Assembly (NCBI GenBank): GCA_028688015.1
Contig: JAQTZB010000003.1
Coordinates: 62,001-126,000, forward strand
From: Elusimicrobiales bacterium
Lineage (GTDB): Bacteria > Elusimicrobiota > Elusimicrobia > Elusimicrobiales > UBA9959
DNA length: 64,000 bases
Direction of reading: 5' to 3'
The translations under genes and the position numbers were made by a program. Below, in pieces: positions 8,868-17,192 of this stretch. Below the pieces are notes generated by a model. That model had not been told where the DNA came from and did not search any database. It worked only from the letters and a program-made list of their open reading frames with translations. Positions within the stretch are counted from its first letter, which is position 1. Each line of letters opens with the position of its first letter.

Positions 8868-11419
8868 TCGCGCCCCCCGGCCGGCAGATAGACGGCCCGG
8901 CGCGCGGCGGCCTCGGGGTGCGCGGCGCGCCAGTCAGGGTTGCGCGGCCAGCATTTTAACACCGGCCCGAAGCGGCTTTCCCCGTAGGCCGCCGCTATCA
9001 GGTCACTCACGGCCAGCTTTTCGGAATCCTTGAAAATATAAGGCAGGTGCTCGCAGGGCGCCAGGCTGCCGTCGGGGAGCACCATGATCTTGTAGGCGGA
9101 GGGCAGCTCGCAGTCCACGAGCCCGGTGCGGTCCAGCACGGGCAGCGGGGCGCCGGCCGCGGCCCGCAGCACTCCCTCGCGGTCGCCAGCGGTGAGGACC
9201 AGCTCCTCGAAGCGCCCGGCCCAGGCCCCGGAAGGCACCGGAGGCAGCACGCGCACCGCGCCCGCCCCGGCCGCGGCGGCCGCGGCCAGCAGCCCGGCCA
9301 GCGCGCCGTCGGCGGCCGTCTCTCGGGTGGCGTAGCAGGAGGCCATGGCCGGCAGGCCTATGCGCCGCGCCAGTTCGAGCGCGTTCACGGCGGCCGAATG
9401 GCAGCCGGGCGCCAGGCGGCCTCCGTCGTGGGCGCACGGCTCGGCCGAATCCAGGCTGACGTTGAGGCAGGCCAGGCCCGCCGCCTTCAGCTCGCGCGCC
9501 AGGGGCTCCGTTACGCTGAGGGCGTTGGTCTCCACAAAAACCGTCATCCCCGCGGCGGCCGCCTCGCGCACGAGGTCCGGCAGGTGCGGCACCAGCGTAT
9601 TCTCGCCGCCGGTGAAGTGCAGGCGCGGCACGCCAAGCGCGGCCAGTTCCCGGATGCGGGCCAGCGCCAGCTCCTTATCCATGACCTTGTCGCGGAAGAC
9701 CTCGCGGAAGGTGTCAGAAGAGCAGGCGCCGCAGCGGCACTGGCAGGCGAAGGTGGCCGCGAAGGCCGCCATCCCCGGGATCCTGCGCCTTAGCAGGTTG
9801 CGCTTGAGGAAATAGGCGGCGTAGCGGGCCGCGCGCCGGGCGTCCAGCAGGCCAGCAAGGAACAGCGCGCCGCGCGCTCCGACGTAGAGGCGGCGGGCCG
9901 CGTTCAGCGCCGGGGCGGCGGCGCGGCGGGCGTAGACGCGCAGCAGGTAGGTCAGGAAATATTTCAGGCTGCCGGCCAGAGAAAAATTGGGATAGGGATT
10001 GCGATTGCCGCGGTACCGGGCCTTCAGCGCGGCGGCGGCTATGGCGGGCAGGCGCAGGCTGGCCGAGGGCAGCAGGCGCCACAGGCCCCGTCTGAGCGCG
10101 GCGCGGGCGGCGACGGGGAACAGCGAGGCCAGGAAAACGAGGTTGCGCAGCTTGGCGCGCTCCGGAGTCCAGCTGTGCCCGCCGTGGCCGTAGGGCACCC
10201 GGTAAGCTCCCTCCTCAACCGCCGCGGCCTCGGCCGCGGTCAGCAGGCCGCTGCCGCGCGCCTGCTCCAGCATGGCCGTGCCGGGATAATAGCGCAGCCA
10301 GTTCACGTCGTGAAAGCCGGCCGGGTTGGCGGCCGCGAAAGCGGCCACCCGCTCGAGCTCCGCGCCGTCCTGCCCGGGCAGGCCGAAGATGAAATTGGTG
10401 TAGGTGTGGATGCCGGCGCGGCGCAGCAGGCGCAGCGCCTTCACGGAGGCCTCCGTGCTCTCGGAACGGCCCAGGCAGTTGCGGCGTATGGTTTCGCTGA
10501 CCGTCTGCACGCCCATGTTGGCCGCCGTGCAGCCGGCCGCCTTCAGCAGCCCCACGGCCCGCTCGCCGGCGTCGGCCGGGTGGATATTGCAGAAGAAGGG
10601 CAGCCCCACCGCGCGCGGGTAGGCGGCGGCGAACTCCTCCAGCCAGGCCGGGTCGGAGATAAAAAGATCGTCGCAGAAGGAGACGCGGCGGAAGCCGTAC
10701 TTGGCCTTGGCCGCGCCAAGCTCGGCCAGCACATGGCCCACGCTGCGGCGGCGCAGGAACTTATCGTGACAGCCGAGACGCGAAAGCGTGCGGCGCATCG
10801 AACTGTTGTGGCAGTAGGTGCACGCGTTCGGGCAGCCGCGGCCGGTGACCACGGAATAGGTGTCGAGGACGAAGCCCGGGTACTCGCGGAAGAAGAGGTC
10901 CTTGTCCGGGAACGGCAGCGCGTCCAGGTTCGTCTCCAGCCGCACCGGGTTCTTCACTATCGCGCCGTTTCTTTTAAACCAGATATTGCGCAGGCCGTCG
11001 AGGGGCCGGCCTTTTTCCAGGCGGTCGGCCAGTTCGCAGACCGCTGTTTCCCCGTCGCCGACGCAGAGCAGGTCGATCTCGGGCCGGGCCAGCGCGGCCT
11101 CCGGGGCCGTGCTCGGGTGCACGCCGCCGAACAGCACCGGGGCCGCGCTCAGGCGCTTGAACTCGCGCGCCACGGCCAGCGCCCACTGAAAATGGTCCGA
11201 CTCCGCGGAAAAGCCGACGAGGCCCGGCCGGAGCGCGGCCAGCCGCCGCGCCGTGCGGGCGGCGCTCTCGGGCTCGAAAAAAGGGAGGCGGAGGCGGAAA
11301 GAATCGAACAGCAGGGGTTCGTAAACCAGCGCGGTCTCCTGCCCGCGCGCCTTTAGGGCCGCCGAGAGGCATTCCAGCCCCAGGCTTTCCGTGGCCGCAC
11401 GCGCGAAGACCGTCTTCAT
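8864..11419 (-). CDS. Tandem fusion of two radical SAM enzymes (B12-binding-like + CQCxCxxC type)
   Basis: 851 residues. Residues 1-130 look like a cobalamin-binding-like Rossmann domain (PVLFGGVHPST, CVGDGETAV), followed by an rSAM core with GRGCPNACTYC (C196, C200, C203) and the HemN-like NFIFGLPGQDG. After a helical, arginine-rich linker (about 430-545) a second, complete rSAM core begins: CQCRCGAC (C559, C563, C566, additional C561), FTGGENTL, NVSLDSAEP, and a C-terminal PCEHLPYIF segment. The second half belongs to the same paralogue family as the genes at 4196, 12690, 13765, 14817 and 17186. First gene of the minus-strand operon; an extended -10 lies just before it. Substrate unknown. 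Confidence 0.8.
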   Translation of the reverse strand: MKTVFARAATESLGLECLSAALKARGQETALVYEPLLFDSFRLRLPFFEPESAARTARRLAALRPGLVGFSAESDHFQWALAVAREFKRLSAAPVLFGGVHPSTAPEAALARPEIDLLCVGDGETAVCELADRLEKGRPLDGLRNIWFKRNGAIVKNPVRLETNLDALPFPDKDLFFREYPGFVLDTYSVVTGRGCPNACTYCHNSSMRRTLSRLGCHDKFLRRRSVGHVLAELGAAKAKYGFRRVSFCDDLFISDPAWLEEFAAAYPRAVGLPFFCNIHPADAGERAVGLLKAAGCTAANMGVQTVSETIRRNCLGRSESTEASVKALRLLRRAGIHTYTNFIFGLPGQDGAELERVAAFAAANPAGFHDVNWLRYYPGTAMLEQARGSGLLTAAEAAAVEEGAYRVPYGHGGHSWTPERAKLRNLVFLASLFPVAARAALRRGLWRLLPSASLRLPAIAAAALKARYRGNRNPYPNFSLAGSLKYFLTYLLRVYARRAAAPALNAARRLYVGARGALFLAGLLDARRAARYAAYFLKRNLLRRRIPGMAAFAATFACQCRCGACSSDTFREVFRDKVMDKELALARIRELAALGVPRLHFTGGENTLVPHLPDLVREAAAAGMTVFVETNALSVTEPLARELKAAGLACLNVSLDSAEPCAHDGGRLAPGCHSAAVNALELARRIGLPAMASCYATRETAADGALAGLLAAAAAAGAGAVRVLPPVPSGAWAGRFEELVLTAGDREGVLRAAAGAPLPVLDRTGLVDCELPSAYKIMVLPDGSLAPCEHLPYIFKDSEKLAVSDLIAAAYGESRFGPVLKCWPRNPDWRAAHPEAAARRAVYLPAGGRE

Positions 11420-11425
11420 TGGATA

Positions 11426-11434
11426 ATTTTAGCA
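11426..11434 (-). promoter_or_regulatory. Extended -10 promoter element, candidate leaderless start
   Basis: On the minus strand this reads TGCTAAAAT, an extended -10 ending six bases before the ATG at 11419. There is no Shine-Dalgarno sequence, so the message may start at the start codon. The stretch lies in a short AT-rich divergent spacer. Confidence 0.45.
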
Positions 11435-11463
11435 TAAGCCCGCGCGTCGGGCGGCGGCCACTA

Positions 11464-11472
11464 TGCTATCAT
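11464..11472 (+). promoter_or_regulatory. Extended -10 promoter element
   Basis: TGCTATCAT in an AT-rich patch, twelve bases before the ATG at 11485. It would give a 5' leader of only a few bases; no ribosome site is visible. It faces away from the similar element at 11426-11434. Confidence 0.4.
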
Positions 11473-11484
11473 TGATATATATTT

Positions 11485-12678
11485 ATGAAGCTGGTCATAC
11501 CCACCAACTGGGACGACGCCCTGCCGGACCAGGTCAAAAGGCCGGAAGTCGCCTCGGTCTACGGCAAACTGGACCGGGATTTCATAGGCGGCGGGCGCCC
11601 TTCGAGCATGTTCGGCGCACTGTCGCGCCGAGCGGCCGCGCGCCACGTTAAAAAGTTCGCGGACACCGGCAAGCCCTTCTACTACCTGCTTAACGCCGGC
11701 TGCCTGGGCAACCGGGAGTGGACCCGCGCCGGCAACCGCGAGATAAACCGCCTGCTGGACTGGCTGACGGAGATAAAAGTCGCCGGCGTGACCGTGGCCG
11801 TGCCCTACCTGGCGGAATACATCAGGAAGAACTACCCTCATTTCAAGCTGGCCGCCTCGGTGCTCTCCAATGTCAATTCCGTAGAGAAGGCCCGCTACTG
11901 GGAAGGCCTCGGCGCCTCGGTGATCACCCTCAACCATACCGAGCTCAACCGCGACTTCCGGCTGCTGGGCAAGATCCGCAAGGCCGTGAAGTGCGGCCTG
12001 CAGCTGCTCGTCAACGACAACTGCCTGCAGGGCTGCCCGCTCTTCTCCTACCACCACAACGTCATCGCGCACGCCTCGCAGTCGGCCGAGAGCCGCGGCA
12101 GCTACACCTTCGACTACTGCCGCCTCTCCTGCCGCCGCATGATGCTGGCCGACCCGGCCAATTTCATCAAGGCCACCTGGATCCGACCCGAGGACCTGAA
12201 GCATTACGAGGAGGCCGGCATAGACCACTTCAAACTGGTGGACCGCACCATGACCACCGAGGCGCTGGTCCGCGCCGTGAACGCCTACGCCGCGCGCTCC
12301 TATAAAGGCAACCTTTTCGACCTGTTCACGAACACCTCGCGGCTGAACTGGTCCAAGGTCTCCGGCTTTCTGCACAAGCTGCGCTACTACGTGCACCCGC
12401 TCAAGCTCAACATCTTCAAGCTCTACGGCAAGCGCGGCGTGGCCAAGGACATAGAGGTTTACCTGGACAACCAAGCCCTGGAGGGCTTCATCGAGTTCTT
12501 CAAGAAGAACGACTGCCGCTCCATGTCCTGCGCCGAATGCGGCTACTGCGCCGAGGCGGCGCGCAAGGCGGTGCGGATAGACCCCGCGCATTGCGCCGAG
12601 CTGCTGGGCGTGCACGAAAAATTCCTCGGCGAGATAATCTCCGGCGACATCCTGCGGTACGGCCCCCCAAAAAGGTAA
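11485..12678 (+). CDS. U32 family peptidase-like protein
   Basis: 397 residues. The layout matches peptidase U32/UbiU-UbiV-like TIM-barrel proteins: LLDWLTEIKVAGVTVAVPYL, the strand pattern FKLAASVLSNVNSV, and the cysteine segments VNDNCLQGCPLFS and YCRLSCRRMM, which in this family can hold an Fe-S cluster. The C-terminal CAECGYCAE adds three more cysteines. U32-like proteins in rSAM clusters and in ubiquinone or tRNA modification act as hydroxylase or cluster-bearing partners rather than proteases, so peptidase activity is not implied. The gene leads a plus-strand operon with three related rSAM genes. Confidence 0.7.
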   Translation: MKLVIPTNWDDALPDQVKRPEVASVYGKLDRDFIGGGRPSSMFGALSRRAAARHVKKFADTGKPFYYLLNAGCLGNREWTRAGNREINRLLDWLTEIKVAGVTVAVPYLAEYIRKNYPHFKLAASVLSNVNSVEKARYWEGLGASVITLNHTELNRDFRLLGKIRKAVKCGLQLLVNDNCLQGCPLFSYHHNVIAHASQSAESRGSYTFDYCRLSCRRMMLADPANFIKATWIRPEDLKHYEEAGIDHFKLVDRTMTTEALVRAVNAYAARSYKGNLFDLFTNTSRLNWSKVSGFLHKLRYYVHPLKLNIFKLYGKRGVAKDIEVYLDNQALEGFIEFFKKNDCRSMSCAECGYCAEAARKAVRIDPAHCAELLGVHEKFLGEIISGDILRYGPPKR

Positions 12679-12689
12679 AATTCCCACTT

Positions 12690-13754
12690 ATGGCCGACAA
12701 GCTTTCCACTAGCCTGACCTTCCGGCTGCGCCCCGCGCTGCGGCGCTTCTACGGCTCGTCCTGGTTCATCTCTTTCACGGCCTTCTATTTCCGCAGCATC
12801 CTGCCGTTCATCCGCCGCTTCGTGCCGCTCTACGGCGTTACGGCCATCCTCTCCATGTCCTACCGCTGCCAGTGCTCCTGCCCGCACTGCGGCGCCGGCA
12901 AGTACCCCAAGCAGAAAGAGGGCGAGCTGAGCCGCGAGGAAGTCTTCAAATTTATCGACGACCTGGCCCGCCTTGGCGGCGCCTGCATCCATTTCTTCGG
13001 CGGCGAGCCGCTGATGGCCCCGGCGCTGGAAGAGTACGTGCGCCGCACCCGCGAGCGCGGCCTGCTGGCCACCGTGGACACCAACGGCCTGCTGCTCGAC
13101 GAGGCCATGGTGTTCAAGCTCAAGGCCGCCGGCATCCACCTGGTGCGCGTCAGCCTGGACAGCCCGCGCGCCGAAGAGCACGACGCCCACCGGGGAGTGA
13201 AGGGCTGCTGGCAGCGGGCCATAGACGGCATGCGCCTGTGCCTCAAACACGGCGTGCCCTGCTTCATGTCCCTCTACGCCACCAAGGAGAACCTGGCCAA
13301 CGGCGACTTCGAAGGGATGATAGCCCTCGCGCGGGAAATCGGCGTGGGCGTGCGCTTTCTGTCGGCTATCCAGAGCGGCCGCTGGGGGCAGGAAGAGGTG
13401 CACCTCTCCCCGCCCGAGATCCAGAAACTGCGGAGCCTGCTGGCCCCCGACGTCTGCTGGGAAACCGAATTCATGCAGCACAAGGACGTGCCCTTCTGGT
13501 GCAATTCCATGCTGGGCAACAAATTCGACGTGTCCGCCTACGGCGAGGTGCTGGCCTGCGCGTACCTGCCGGCCGGCTTCGGCAATATCCGCAAGGAGCC
13601 GCTGGAAACCATCGTCAAGCGCATGTGGGCCTCGGAGATGTTCAAGGAAGGTTCCAAACACTTCGACTGCCCCATGAACGACGCCAAGTTCATCGAGAAG
13701 CACGGCGACAAACTGACCGGCGGCGCTGCCGCCAAGTCCGACTGCCAGGCCTGA
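12690..13754 (+). CDS. Radical SAM protein, CQCxCxxC paralogue 1
   Basis: 354 residues from the ATG at 12690; an upstream open frame reaching 12537 lies within the preceding gene. An N-terminal arginine-rich amphipathic region with PLYGV precedes the cluster motif CQCSCPHC (C60, C64, C67, additional C62). HFFGGEPLM, TVDTNGLLLDEA and RVSLDSPRAEEHD are rSAM core signatures. The C-terminal part (FWCNSMLGNKFDVSAYGEV, ACAYLP, FDCPMNDAKF) repeats the auxiliary-cluster region of the 4196 protein. Probably acts with the two following paralogues on related substrates. The target is unknown. Confidence 0.75.
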   Translation: MADKLSTSLTFRLRPALRRFYGSSWFISFTAFYFRSILPFIRRFVPLYGVTAILSMSYRCQCSCPHCGAGKYPKQKEGELSREEVFKFIDDLARLGGACIHFFGGEPLMAPALEEYVRRTRERGLLATVDTNGLLLDEAMVFKLKAAGIHLVRVSLDSPRAEEHDAHRGVKGCWQRAIDGMRLCLKHGVPCFMSLYATKENLANGDFEGMIALAREIGVGVRFLSAIQSGRWGQEEVHLSPPEIQKLRSLLAPDVCWETEFMQHKDVPFWCNSMLGNKFDVSAYGEVLACAYLPAGFGNIRKEPLETIVKRMWASEMFKEGSKHFDCPMNDAKFIEKHGDKLTGGAAAKSDCQA

Positions 13755-13764
13755 CCACTAATCT

Positions 13765-14820
13765 ATGTCCCTGCCGCCCCCGGGAAGCTACTTCAACGTG
13801 CCGGCCTTCCGCCGGGCGCTGCGCTCCTGGGCCGGCCACCCGCTCGTGGTGCGCCTGATGTATTTCGCGCTGCGCCGCGGCCTGCCGCTGGTAAGAAAAA
13901 TAAAGCCACTGTTCGGGGCCACCGCGCTGGTGGCGCTGACCTACCGCTGCCAATGCTCCTGCCGCCACTGCGGCGCGGGAACTTTCGCCGCGCGCGGCCG
14001 GGAGGAACTCTCCAAAGATGAAATTTTCAAGCTGCTGCGCGACCTGCGCGAGGGCGGCGGCGCCGGTGTGCATTTCTTCGGCGGGGAACCGATGCTGGCC
14101 AGGGACCTGGTGGAGTATATCGCCGAGGCGACGCGCCTGGGGCTGCGCGCCGCCTTGGGTACCAACGGCCTGCTGATCGACGCCGCCATGGCCAAGCGCC
14201 TGGCCGCGGCCGGCGTGAAGAACGTGGACATCAGCCTCGACAGCCAGGATCCGGCGCTGCACGACTCCTTCCGCGGCGTGCCGGGCGGCTGGCAGAAGTC
14301 CGTGGACGCGCTGGGCCATTGCCGGGCCGAGGGCATCCCGGTCTACATCAACTATTACGCCAGCCACGAGAGCCTGGAGAACGGGGGCCTCGACGGCATG
14401 GTAGCGCTGGCGGATAAGGCCGGCGCGATGCTGCGCCTGCTGCCGCCGGTACGGGCCGGCCGCTGGAAAGAGCGCGACGACATAGCTCTGGGGCCGCGTG
14501 AGCTGGACGGCCTGCGCGCCCGCCTGAAGCCGGGCAAGGTCTGCTGGGGTTACGAGTTCATAGACCGGCCCGGCGTACCGTTCCTCTGCCACTCGTTCGT
14601 GCGCAGCACCTTCGACGTCTCGGCCTACGGCGACGTCACCGCCTGCCCGTACCTGGCGCGGTCCTTCGGCAATATCCGGGGAGTCCGGCTGGCCGAGGCC
14701 GCCGCCCGCATGTGGGCCTTCGACACTTTCAGCGAAGAAGCGGGTTACGACGGCTGTCCGCTGAACGCGGAGACCTTCCTGGCCCGGCGGGAAGAGTACG
14801 AGCGCGGGGGCGGGCTGTGA
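13765..14820 (+). CDS. Radical SAM protein, CQCxCxxC paralogue 2
   Basis: 351 residues, starting ten bases after the previous stop. A basic N-terminal helix ending in KPLFGAT precedes CQCSCRHC (C62, C66, C69, additional C64). HFFGGEPML, LGTNGLLID and DISLDSQDPALHD give the SAM-binding core; FLCHSFVRSTFDVSAYGDV, ACPYLA and DGCPLNAETF form the C-terminal cysteine region. Very similar in order and motifs to the 12690 protein, indicating local duplication followed by divergence. Its TGA overlaps the GTG of the next gene. Confidence 0.75.
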   Translation: MSLPPPGSYFNVPAFRRALRSWAGHPLVVRLMYFALRRGLPLVRKIKPLFGATALVALTYRCQCSCRHCGAGTFAARGREELSKDEIFKLLRDLREGGGAGVHFFGGEPMLARDLVEYIAEATRLGLRAALGTNGLLIDAAMAKRLAAAGVKNVDISLDSQDPALHDSFRGVPGGWQKSVDALGHCRAEGIPVYINYYASHESLENGGLDGMVALADKAGAMLRLLPPVRAGRWKERDDIALGPRELDGLRARLKPGKVCWGYEFIDRPGVPFLCHSFVRSTFDVSAYGDVTACPYLARSFGNIRGVRLAEAAARMWAFDTFSEEAGYDGCPLNAETFLARREEYERGGGL

Positions 14821-15779
14821 ACCCCGGCATGACGGCCCGGCGCCTCGCCGTGAAGGCCGCGCGGCTCTTCAAGCCGCTGTTCGGCGCGGCCGTGATGCTT
14901 TCCGTAACGCGGCGCTGCCAGTGCAAATGCTCCCGCTGCGCGGTGAACGGCGGCGCAGACGGCGGGCCGGAGCTGACGCGGGAGGAGATTTTAAAGGTGC
15001 TGGGTGAGGCCGCCGCGCTGGGCGCGCGCGAGGTCAGTTTCTTCGGCGGGGAACCGCTGCTGCGCCCGGACCTGCCCGCCTTAATAGCGGGCGCCAGGGC
15101 GCTGGGACTGCGCGCAGCGCTCACCACCAATGGTCTGCTGCTCGACGAAGCCATGGCGAAGACGCTGGCCGCCGCGGGCCTGGGCGCCGCCGGCGTCAGC
15201 CTGGACGATCCCTCGCCGGAAATTCACGACGCGGGCCGCGGCGTGCCGGGCCTCTGGCGCAAGGCCGCCGACGGCGCGCGCGCCCTGGCGGCGCTCGGCG
15301 TGCGGGTGGATATCTCTTTCTGCGCGGACCGCGCGCGGCTGCGCGACGGGCGGGCCGCCCAAATGCCTGCGCTCGCGGCCTCGCTGGGCGCGCGGCTGCG
15401 CATCCTGTCCCCCATGCGGGCGGGGCGCTGGAACGACAAGCCGGAAGAGGCCCTCGAGCCGGGTGATATAGAGGTCCTGCGCTCGCTGCTCTCGCCCGGC
15501 AAGTCGCACTGGGTGATAGCGCCGGTGGATTACCCGGCGGCGGAGTTCGTTTGTTCCTCGCTGGACCGCTGGAAGGTGGACATCACCGCCTCGGGCGAGG
15601 TGGTGGCCTGCAATTACTTCCCCGTGCCCTACGGCAGCGTGCGCGCGGAACCCCTGGCCGCGATAGTCGAGCGGATGTGGTCTTCCCCCCTCTATCTGGA
15701 ACACAAGGGCTGCTCCGACTGCCCGCTCAACGACCCGGCTTTCCGGGCGCGCTGGACGGATCTCTTCGAAAAAATTTAA
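14817..15779 (+). CDS. Radical SAM protein, CQCxCxxC paralogue 3
   Basis: 320 residues from a GTG that overlaps the previous stop (GTGA); an in-frame ATG at 14829 is an alternative. KPLFGAAVM is followed by CQCKCSRC (C34, C38, C41, additional C36), SFFGGEPLLRPDL, TTNGLLLDEA and GVSLDDPSPEIHD. The C-terminal region FVCSSLDRWKVDITASGEV, ACNYFP and SDCPLNDPAF repeats the auxiliary-cluster pattern. Shorter at the N-terminus than its two neighbours. Its stop is directly followed by the end of the convergent gene at 15780, with no spacer and no visible terminator. Confidence 0.75.
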   Translation: MNPGMTARRLAVKAARLFKPLFGAAVMLSVTRRCQCKCSRCAVNGGADGGPELTREEILKVLGEAAALGAREVSFFGGEPLLRPDLPALIAGARALGLRAALTTNGLLLDEAMAKTLAAAGLGAAGVSLDDPSPEIHDAGRGVPGLWRKAADGARALAALGVRVDISFCADRARLRDGRAAQMPALAASLGARLRILSPMRAGRWNDKPEEALEPGDIEVLRSLLSPGKSHWVIAPVDYPAAEFVCSSLDRWKVDITASGEVVACNYFPVPYGSVRAEPLAAIVERMWSSPLYLEHKGCSDCPLNDPAFRARWTDLFEKI

Positions 15780-17192
15780 TTATTCGCGGCCCGCCAGGAA
15801 GGCAGCGGCCTGCCTGAACACTTTTGCCGCCGCCACCGGCAGGTCGAGGTGGCGCAGGTGCGCCAGGGCCGTAAGCGGGTGGCGCAGCGCCACGCCCAGC
15901 CGCGCCAGGAAGATCAGCCTGTAAAAATTCACGCCCCGCAATTCTTCGGAAACGTAACTGCGTTCTCCCGAAGAGAAATCCCCGACCGCCGGGATAAAAT
16001 CCGCCGGGATCCTGCCGGCCGCGCGCAGCTCCCGGAAAACGGGCGACCCCGGCAGCGGCTGGAACACGAACAGCTCCGCCAGGTCGAAGAGCTTCACCAT
16101 ATTCAGCGTCAGCGCCAGGTCCTCGCGCGTCTCGCCGGGATAACCCAGGATGAAGAAGCCGCAGACCGGCAATCCCGTCGCCCGCATCCCGGCCACGGCG
16201 GCCTCTATCTGGGCGGGCTTCAGGTCCTTTCTCATCAGCTCCAGCACCCGCTCCGAGCCGCTTTCAGGCGCCACGGTAAAATGGTCCCAGCCGGCCGCCG
16301 CCATCAGCCGCCACAGCTGCGCGTCGCCGTGCTGCGCCCTGATGCCGTTTGGGGTGCCGAAGCGCAGCCCCGGCAGGCGCAGCTTCAGGGCCTCGCGGCA
16401 GAACTCCTTGGCCGCCTCGGGGTGGAAGGTGAAATTGTCGTCGATGATATTGAACCAGAGCACGCCGAAATCCCTGTTCAGCGCCTCGATCCAGCGCATC
16501 GCGTAGTCGGCGCTGAAGCGCCGCAGCCGGGAACCGCTGATGGCCGGCCCGCAGCAGAAGGCGCAGGCGTAGGGGCAGCCGCGCGTGGTCTGGATGGGCG
16601 CGCTCGGGCGGGAATCGGCGTAGACGCGGTAGCCGCGGCGCAGGTATTCCGCGAAATTAATAAAACGATAGTCCGGCAGGGCCAGCGAGTCCAGGTCCTC
16701 CACCATGGCCGGCGGAGCTTCGAGCAGGCCGTGCGGCCCGCGGCGCGCGAGGCCCGGCACCTTGCCCCAGTCCGGAGCGGCCGAGCGGAACTGCTCCAGG
16801 AAGGCGGCGAAGGCCCGCTCTCCCTCGCCCTTCAGCACGAAATCTATCTCGTTATGGGCCAGCACGCCCTCCGGCCAGGAGCTGGGATGCTGCCCGCCGG
16901 CTATGACGACCGCGCCGGGCGCCGCTTTTTTAGCCGCTCGCGCCGCGGCCAGCGCCTGCGGGAAATTCATGGCGAAGCAGGAGAGCCCCACCACCTCGGG
17001 CGCGAAGGCGGCGAGCTCGGCCTCCAGGCGCTCCGGCGCCGGCGCGCCCAGCGCCAGGTCGAACAGGCGGAACTCGCAGAGCTCTTTGGGGGTGTTCGCG
17101 GCCAGGCAGGCGTAGGCCAGCGGCAGGACGCGCCGGGGGTCCAGCCCGCCGGGCCAGACCAGGGCGACGCGGGTGGTGGCCCTCTTCAGCAT
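15780..17192 (-). CDS. B12-binding-like radical SAM protein
   Basis: 470 residues. The N-terminal 130 residues form a Rossmann-like cobalamin-binding-type domain (VVIAGGQHPSSWPEG, FVLKGEGERAF). The DxHxxG lower-ligand motif is not evident, as is common in this class. The rSAM motif is GCPYACAFC (C206, C210, C213), and FFILGYPGETRED is the usual later strand. Family members methylate unactivated carbons or rearrange rings in natural-product and lipid pathways. Last gene of the 24.4-15.8 kb operon; its ATG overlaps the upstream stop by seven bases. Confidence 0.75.
   Translation of the reverse strand: MLKRATTRVALVWPGGLDPRRVLPLAYACLAANTPKELCEFRLFDLALGAPAPERLEAELAAFAPEVVGLSCFAMNFPQALAAARAAKKAAPGAVVIAGGQHPSSWPEGVLAHNEIDFVLKGEGERAFAAFLEQFRSAAPDWGKVPGLARRGPHGLLEAPPAMVEDLDSLALPDYRFINFAEYLRRGYRVYADSRPSAPIQTTRGCPYACAFCCGPAISGSRLRRFSADYAMRWIEALNRDFGVLWFNIIDDNFTFHPEAAKEFCREALKLRLPGLRFGTPNGIRAQHGDAQLWRLMAAAGWDHFTVAPESGSERVLELMRKDLKPAQIEAAVAGMRATGLPVCGFFILGYPGETREDLALTLNMVKLFDLAELFVFQPLPGSPVFRELRAAGRIPADFIPAVGDFSSGERSYVSEELRGVNFYRLIFLARLGVALRHPLTALAHLRHLDLPVAAAKVFRQAAAFLAGRE

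Noticed and set aside
12537-12690. N-terminal extension of the rSAM gene at 12690
   Set aside because: It lies wholly within the end of the U32-like gene, and the paralogues begin at an equivalent point to 12690.
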